Translations under genes and position numbers: made by a program
Part shown: positions 58,723 to 64,000 of the stretch, piece after piece
Layout: each line of letters begins with the position of its first letter
How positions within the stretch are numbered: position 1 is the stretch's first letter
Notes under the pieces: model-generated
Seen by the model: the letters and a program-made list of their open reading frames with translations, nothing else
What the model was told of the DNA's origin: nothing
Database searches by the model: none
NCBI GenBank assembly: GCA_002633005.1
Contig: NMRA01000315.1
Span: 280,961-344,960, forward strand
Origin: Phoronis australis
Lineage: Eukaryota; Phoronida; Phoronidae
Direction: 5' to 3'
DNA length: 64,000 nucleotides

Positions 58723-60060
58723 CTTTTGGAGCTGTCAGTCATTCGGGATAACCTGTATTTTACAAGCAATTAAACGTATGTGGAAAACGCGCTAACATCT
58801 TGGCAACTCGCGAGCCACCATCGTGGGCAAACACAGCCTAAGCACAAAGAAGTAGAATGTGCGTGTAAATGAGCTTCTCACGGTAGATGTGCCTTCTGTT
58901 CTTGGGGTAGGCACTGAATAAAAAGGCAAATTAGGTGTCTGCCATGACAAGCGTTCAAATGAGAATTTGCAGACTACTGTCCATGCCTCCATGGAATGCC
59001 AACATGTTTTTTTTGAGACTGCGTGCATTACCATACTTATAACTAAGTAAGTACCTTGCAATCGTACCTGTAAAAATACACGCACCGTCAATCCGCTAGG
59101 TGCTTCTCATTGCGGATGTTTATACTCTGGTACCCGAGGTAGATTCTGGTACGGTCGATTTGTTATGATCAAACCCGTCATTGCAGTCTCATAAGCCCCG
59201 AAAACAAAAAAGTCGCATTCTCAAAGAGAAACAAGATTACCATTTGCCTTACCTTATCAATTAACTGACAAGGGTGGTCAGAACACTCCCAGGGATTTTG
59301 TCTTTTTCAGTGTGCTAAAGCATGTAGGCAGCGGTAGTTATGTAAATAAGTAGATCAGTTCATAACCGGTACGAGGTAACGGAAGATGTCGCTAGCACAG
59401 TGGTGGTCATCGATATGGAAATAAACACAGTCGCCAAATGATCTCTAACTTGTCCACGAAACACGTGTATCGAGCACTTTCTTTTAGCTGCAGTCTTGTA
59501 AAGTAATGAAGTGTAATTTGTGACGGGAATAACCCATCTGTAATTTATGGGGCTAATCCAACATGGCGATCAATAACTAATTTCTATAGGCTTCGATAAT
59601 ACACTGAATGTATTTAGCAAATCGATGTAATCAAATGCAATGTCTAAAGTGCGGTCAATGGCGTGTGTACTGGAACTCTTCAACTAGCAGTAAATGAATA
59701 AAAATGGGTTACAAATACATGTAGTTTCTGGATCTCAGTGCATCCTGTCAAAATTACTACTGTACTTTTGGGAGGAAAGTACAACACGTGTTGTCTATTA
59801 ACAATCACATAGTTCACATTCGTTAGCTGTCTGAAAACATTCGACAGATTTTAAAACCAAACCACATTGAGTGCCAATACAGAGCAACGGACATCTATTT
59901 TGCGACCGTGACAAATTGTCGTATCCAACTGATCAAACCGCTAAGTGAAAGATAACAAACAAGCGTGTGTAATAGATACTTTTATTGATTTTCTAAAAAG
60001 CAAGTTTATGTAACTGCTAAAGGTTGTTGAGCAACTCACTGGAGTTGATGTGCGCGAATT
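58723..60060. other. No gene recognised
   Basis: Short frames of no recognisable family. Confidence 0.4.
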
Positions 60061-60445
60061 TGGAATCCTGCTGAATCTCAAGATTGCGTATGCGTAAACT
60101 TGGAATTGAAAGTATTCATTTGGGTAACCAGGTGAAATTTTTTGTTCAGCGTAAAGAAAATTTGTAATCATTGGCATCGCGATCACCCATTTTCTCCTTT
60201 ACCGTAACTTGTGCCAAATAATCGGAGATTTTTATGCCGGTTAAATCAATTATTTTTGATGAATAAGATTGCCAATGGTTGAAAAAGATTAATAGTTAAA
60301 TTTACTTTATTTTATTAACATGTAATTTGATTTAGTGCTATGCAGTTTTTGTCAACTTGAACTTGATTATTTGAGTGAATTTGTCAAATTTCCACGTGTA
60401 TTCCAAGTTCACGCATACACGATCTTGAGATTCAGCAAGATTCCA
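60061..60445. repeat. Inverted repeat, ~46-bp arms (possible fold-back element)
   Basis: 60061-60106 (tggaatcctgctgaatctca…) is complementary to 60400-60445 (…cttgagattcagcaagattcca) with few mismatches and a 293-bp spacer. The arms explain the similar peptides seen in frames on the two strands. Confidence 0.8.
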
Positions 60446-60569
60446 AGATCACGAGCAGCGGAAATACTATATCATATCGCCTGTAACGAAGTATCGTATC
60501 CTTCGTCTGGTCTCTCCTGCCATTTCCTAATGCATCCATTTAGGATACTATACACATAAAAAAGCTAAT

Positions 60570-63500
60570 TTTCAACTATATGACCTTGGTACTAATGTTT
60601 TTAGAAATTTCCGGGAGGCCTTTAACTTGTGAAACAGACCCCTGTTCACTGGTCGACAGTGTGAGCTTCATCATACCACCTGCCAGGTTAGTCCTATTTA
60701 TGCAGCTTGCCAAGACAAATTTGCTCTGGCACAAATGAGGTGAATTGACTGAAAGGAGCATGCCACTCAAAAAACCACCTAAATTGTATCAATTTAGATC
60801 GAATAGTTCTACTCCATAACGACACGTACGGTTGCGCTACCTGAACCTGACGGCAGACGGAGGTGTTGAAATAATCCATTGACGTCATCGGTTTCACACG
60901 CAGTCTGTTCAGCGGTTCACTACACGGGTTACTGGTGTCAGCTTATTGCTTGAAGTCATCGTTTAACACCAATAGATCATCAAACTTCGATGTAAAACCC
61001 TTAAAAATACACCGAGATCTTATAAAAACGTGTTGTTTTATTTCGCTCTAACGGATTTATTGGTATTTGGATACACCGTAGCCTACAAAGTTCGGCAGGC
61101 CAATAAGGTCCTTAGCAGGAGTTTGGGGTCTGTTCGGAGATAATTTCGAAGTATCTTCCGTGAGATATAGACAGGAAAATCTAGATCTGTGTTGTTTAAC
61201 CTTTTAATTTTTTGAGTTCTAAACGCAAAACGCTTGTTATCCTGGCCAGTGGCTCGAGGAGCCCGATCAGGCCCGTGGCGGCCGGCCGGATTGACTCGCT
61301 AACCCGTCCAGTGGCTCGGAAACTGATCAGACATCACGAACATCAACCCGCCAAAGTTCAGTGGAAACTAAACTTCCAGTCAAGAAGATACTATACTGGC
61401 GAGCCAAAGTACTGTGCACGTGATTATTTTAGTGATTTAGCCACGAAACTGCAAATCTACTTACTCGTCGGGGGCCGCGAATTCATGTTCCGCTTTGGCC
61501 ACAGCAGCGTCAGGGCAGAAGTTGTACATTGACAATCATTATTTGAGTAATGTAAATGTAAATAAAGATTCCCCTAACACCTGGCCGTGGGATGGAAATC
61601 GAGTTGTTTCACAACAGTTTCTGCCAGCAAACACTAAATTAGCATGAGCTCACATGGTCTTGGTGTCCTTTCAATTAGTTTTATTGCACCTAAAGCCAGT
61701 AACGCAATGATTCATTCATTGCTGGCTTCTCAAATCATTTTCATTCACGAACACTCCAAAGGCATTACAAATTGCATCTAATGAGACAGACTTTGTTTCA
61801 ATTTTATATAAGTATTGGTTAGGGTGAGAATAATTCATTTTGAAACAGAACGCTCAGTAAAAAACGCCAACATGGCAACTCGCAATCCCGACTTAGGACG
61901 AGCGAGCTCATCAGTCCCGACTTCGCTGGTGGACCGTTAAGTTTTACAGGCTAACAATTCGAACAGGAATACAGTGATGAAGAAATACTAGAGAGGCGCC
62001 GTGAACAAGCTCAGACAACGGAATGTATGGAGTTATGTGGTAAGCCGGCAGTTCGTCAAGAACTGTCGACGTCTGCAGGCCACAGACACGGAGATGTTTC
62101 ACGGCTTCATACTTGCTATTTACAGCGTACCTTTATTCTTCACTACCATGAGCCACTTCCTAAGCATTTCAGACTCTCGAGGAAGTAAAAAAACGATAAA
62201 CTCGCTTTCCTCGCAGCTGCTTAGTTCGGACAAGCGAGAACGATGCACCGCAACATAGCGGCATTCACTCTGCATATGAACCACTGACGTCCCGTTTCTC
62301 ACCTTCCTCACAGGTTAACGCGACACCTCTTGGCAAGGTAAGGTCGACCGTATGCGAGGCGATACGGATATAGACCGATTAAGACGGCAAAAAAAGACTA
62401 ATTAAATCGGGTGGCATTCTCCTTTAACAATGCTGGTGCACTTCGACACCAGTTTGCTTCAAATGAAAACGTATCTGTTGCAAGTCGGATTAAATTCTGG
62501 GCGCAGGTACACTGTAAAAATTTAAACGCTACTGGAATAAAACAGAAACGAAATGGATTGAACAAACTATAAATTTCCCATTGCTATGGGTGGTAGCAGT
62601 AGGTAAAGTTCATTTAACATGATGTAGGCAACAACCGGAGGGCTCGGGATTCATAGGAGCCTCTGCCTTTGGAACTCCCCTCAGCAGCCGCAACTGTGGA
62701 CCCATTACGAAAATGAAAAGCCGGGCCAACAACTATGTGGTTTGGGGATTGGGACTGCAACGCAAAACAATCGTGTACACCTACATGTACAGGTTGTGCC
62801 GTCTTTTCGGCAATAGACCCTACATAAACCTCTGTTATAAAAATGATCTTTGTTTTTTAACTTTTTGACCCTCTTAAGTTTGTTCATTTCTTTAGCTTAC
62901 TAAACATGTAATGTACGTCTCTGAGATTATAATGTTCTCTTAGATTCCTGGGACCCGTTTCGTGAAAGTGACTTCAGACAAAAATGTTATCTTATGCACC
63001 CACTTCGCCATTGGTATTAAGCCAAGTTACTATGAACGCGTAGCAGTATGGAAATTAAGAACTCTACACAAGTTACATCTATATCACTAGTCAATAGTTA
63101 TGCGTATATTCTCAGAAAATTTTTGTACTTTTGCTTAAGTCAGATTTAACTGTTTTTAAAAATAGTTAGGTGGAAAGTAAGACAAGATTTCTGTATTAAG
63201 TCTTCAGCCACTTTCTACGACACAGTCCCTAGTAGGTTTGGGGACGACATAAGTCGTGCTTCTGGCAGTTTGAAATGTTTTTTACGTCTACTGGCGGAAC
63301 GTGCTGTTTAACAATATATGGCTGCTTTACGTAGATGCAAGAATCTCGCCGAATGCAATACGACGCTAAGGCGAGTGTTTCGATAGTATGAGCGGAAGCT
63401 TACATACTTTAGGAATATGGCCGCCAATGAATGGATTGGTCGGTGATGGTGGTATGTCGAATTATGATATAGATTTTTCTATTCAGCCCTTTCTATAACC

Positions 63501-63885
63501 AGTGATTTCTAGCCGCAAATTCACCACGAGTTCCTACCGAACGCTGTCCACATAAGCAGCTGAAATACAATGTAGATGTAAAATGGGGCGAACTTTGTCT
63601 CGCTCTCAGACAGCAACCATAGCAACCACAGAAGCATTCAGCTAAATTTTAGAGGTTGATACTATCAGTTTACACATTGTTATTAATTGACGACAATTGA
63701 ATATGTCAATATTTTATTGGAAAATCGACCGTATGAATGTCTCCGCTTCGTTAGCTGTAAACATTAATTATAATTAGATGTAGACACAATCCTACAATCA
63801 ACAGGATCAACACTTGGTGTTCCAAGCGCCTTGCAACAAAATAGTATCTTTAGATAGACATAACTGAGCGTGCAGTGAGCAGAAG
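60570..63885. other. No gene recognised
   Basis: A 106-codon frame at 61212-61532 and a short run EYSDEEILERRREQAQTTE at about 61961-62017 look protein-like but are not assigned. AATAAA sites occur at about 61560. Confidence 0.35.
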
Positions 63886-63940
63886 ATGCATTCAACCAAA
63901 GTCGTTTTTATACTTGTATCATGGTGTTTAAGTTCACATG
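63886..63940 (+). CDS. Signal-peptide first exon of a gene running off the window
   Basis: ATG at 63886 opens MHSTKVVFILVSWCLSSH and reaches a gtgagt donor in phase 1, the same phase and length class as lectin exon 1 (29440-29497, MKMVSGKAVFILVSYLLFN). The shared VFILVS core suggests a paralogous secreted protein whose later exons lie beyond position 64000. Confidence 0.6.
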
Positions 63941-63998
63941 GTGAGTATGATGAACATCGTGGTGTTTTCGTTCACAGGGTGAGTATGATGAACACGCT
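63923..63998. repeat. 38-bp tandem duplication copying a splice donor
   Basis: Units at 63923-63960 and 63961-63998 (ggtgttt..gttcaca.ggtgagtatgatgaac) are about 85 percent identical. Each contains ggtgagt. Confidence 0.9.
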
Positions 63999-64000
63999 AT

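Overview
The window looks like AT-rich, gene-poor, transposon-rich genomic DNA from a marine invertebrate. Evidence is the eukaryotic splice signals (GT...AG with matching phases), AATAAA poly(A) signals, CTLD, PAN/apple-like, THAP, P2X7-C-terminal-like and CD225/dispanin domains, many LINE, Ty3/gypsy and DNA-transposon relics, and frequent TACATGTA palindromes. A non-vertebrate deuterostome such as a hemichordate fits best, but this is inference and a lophotrochozoan cannot be excluded. There is one 97-base N gap (35117-35213) and single N bases at 19597, 31291 and 43925.

Host-like genes. (1) The minus-strand exon 4886-6904 encodes a 672-residue Ser/Thr-rich mucin tract built of 36-residue repeats and ending in a Cys-containing PAN/apple-like module. 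(2) The plus-strand gene starting at 29440 has a signal-peptide exon and two exons that splice in frame into one C-type lectin domain. An exon at 49316-49607 carries the same PAN-like module as (1) and has a compatible splice phase, so it may be its last exon. (3) The minus-strand two-exon gene 57031-55626 gives an intact 126-residue CD225/dispanin (IFITM-like) two-pass membrane protein; its intron is a CCATCCAGC-type minisatellite. (4) A signal-peptide exon at 63886-63940 resembles the lectin leader and runs out of the window. (5) A P2X7-C-terminal-like exon (19687) and an intact THAP-domain ORF (20707-20393, minus) are probably transposon-associated.

Mobile DNA, left to right: a decayed gypsy element (590-2650); a PAN2 3'-end relic (2880-3205); a LINE 3' half (10985-12715) split by a MITE (11550-12288); a 5.8-kb TTAA-flanked inverted-repeat element (12966-18797) carrying a broken zinc-finger/'GWALK' gene; LINE relics at 23225-25677; a long-TIR element (27976-29091); a hAT transposase relic (35655-36860); a LINE (37560-40275); a P-element-like unit with 31-bp TIRs, an 8-bp target duplication and a broken THAP domain (40343-43065); and a Kolobok-like TTAA element with a THAP relic (54301-55578), itself hit by a hAT MITE with a perfect 8-bp duplication. 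Four MITEs share related termini and what reads as a 5-bp target duplication.

The genes do not form an operon or pathway. The theme is an extracellular lectin/mucin/PAN family and a small membrane protein embedded in many DNA transposons, several of which carry THAP DNA-binding domains. Most domain calls are pattern recognition from translated sequence, without database searches.
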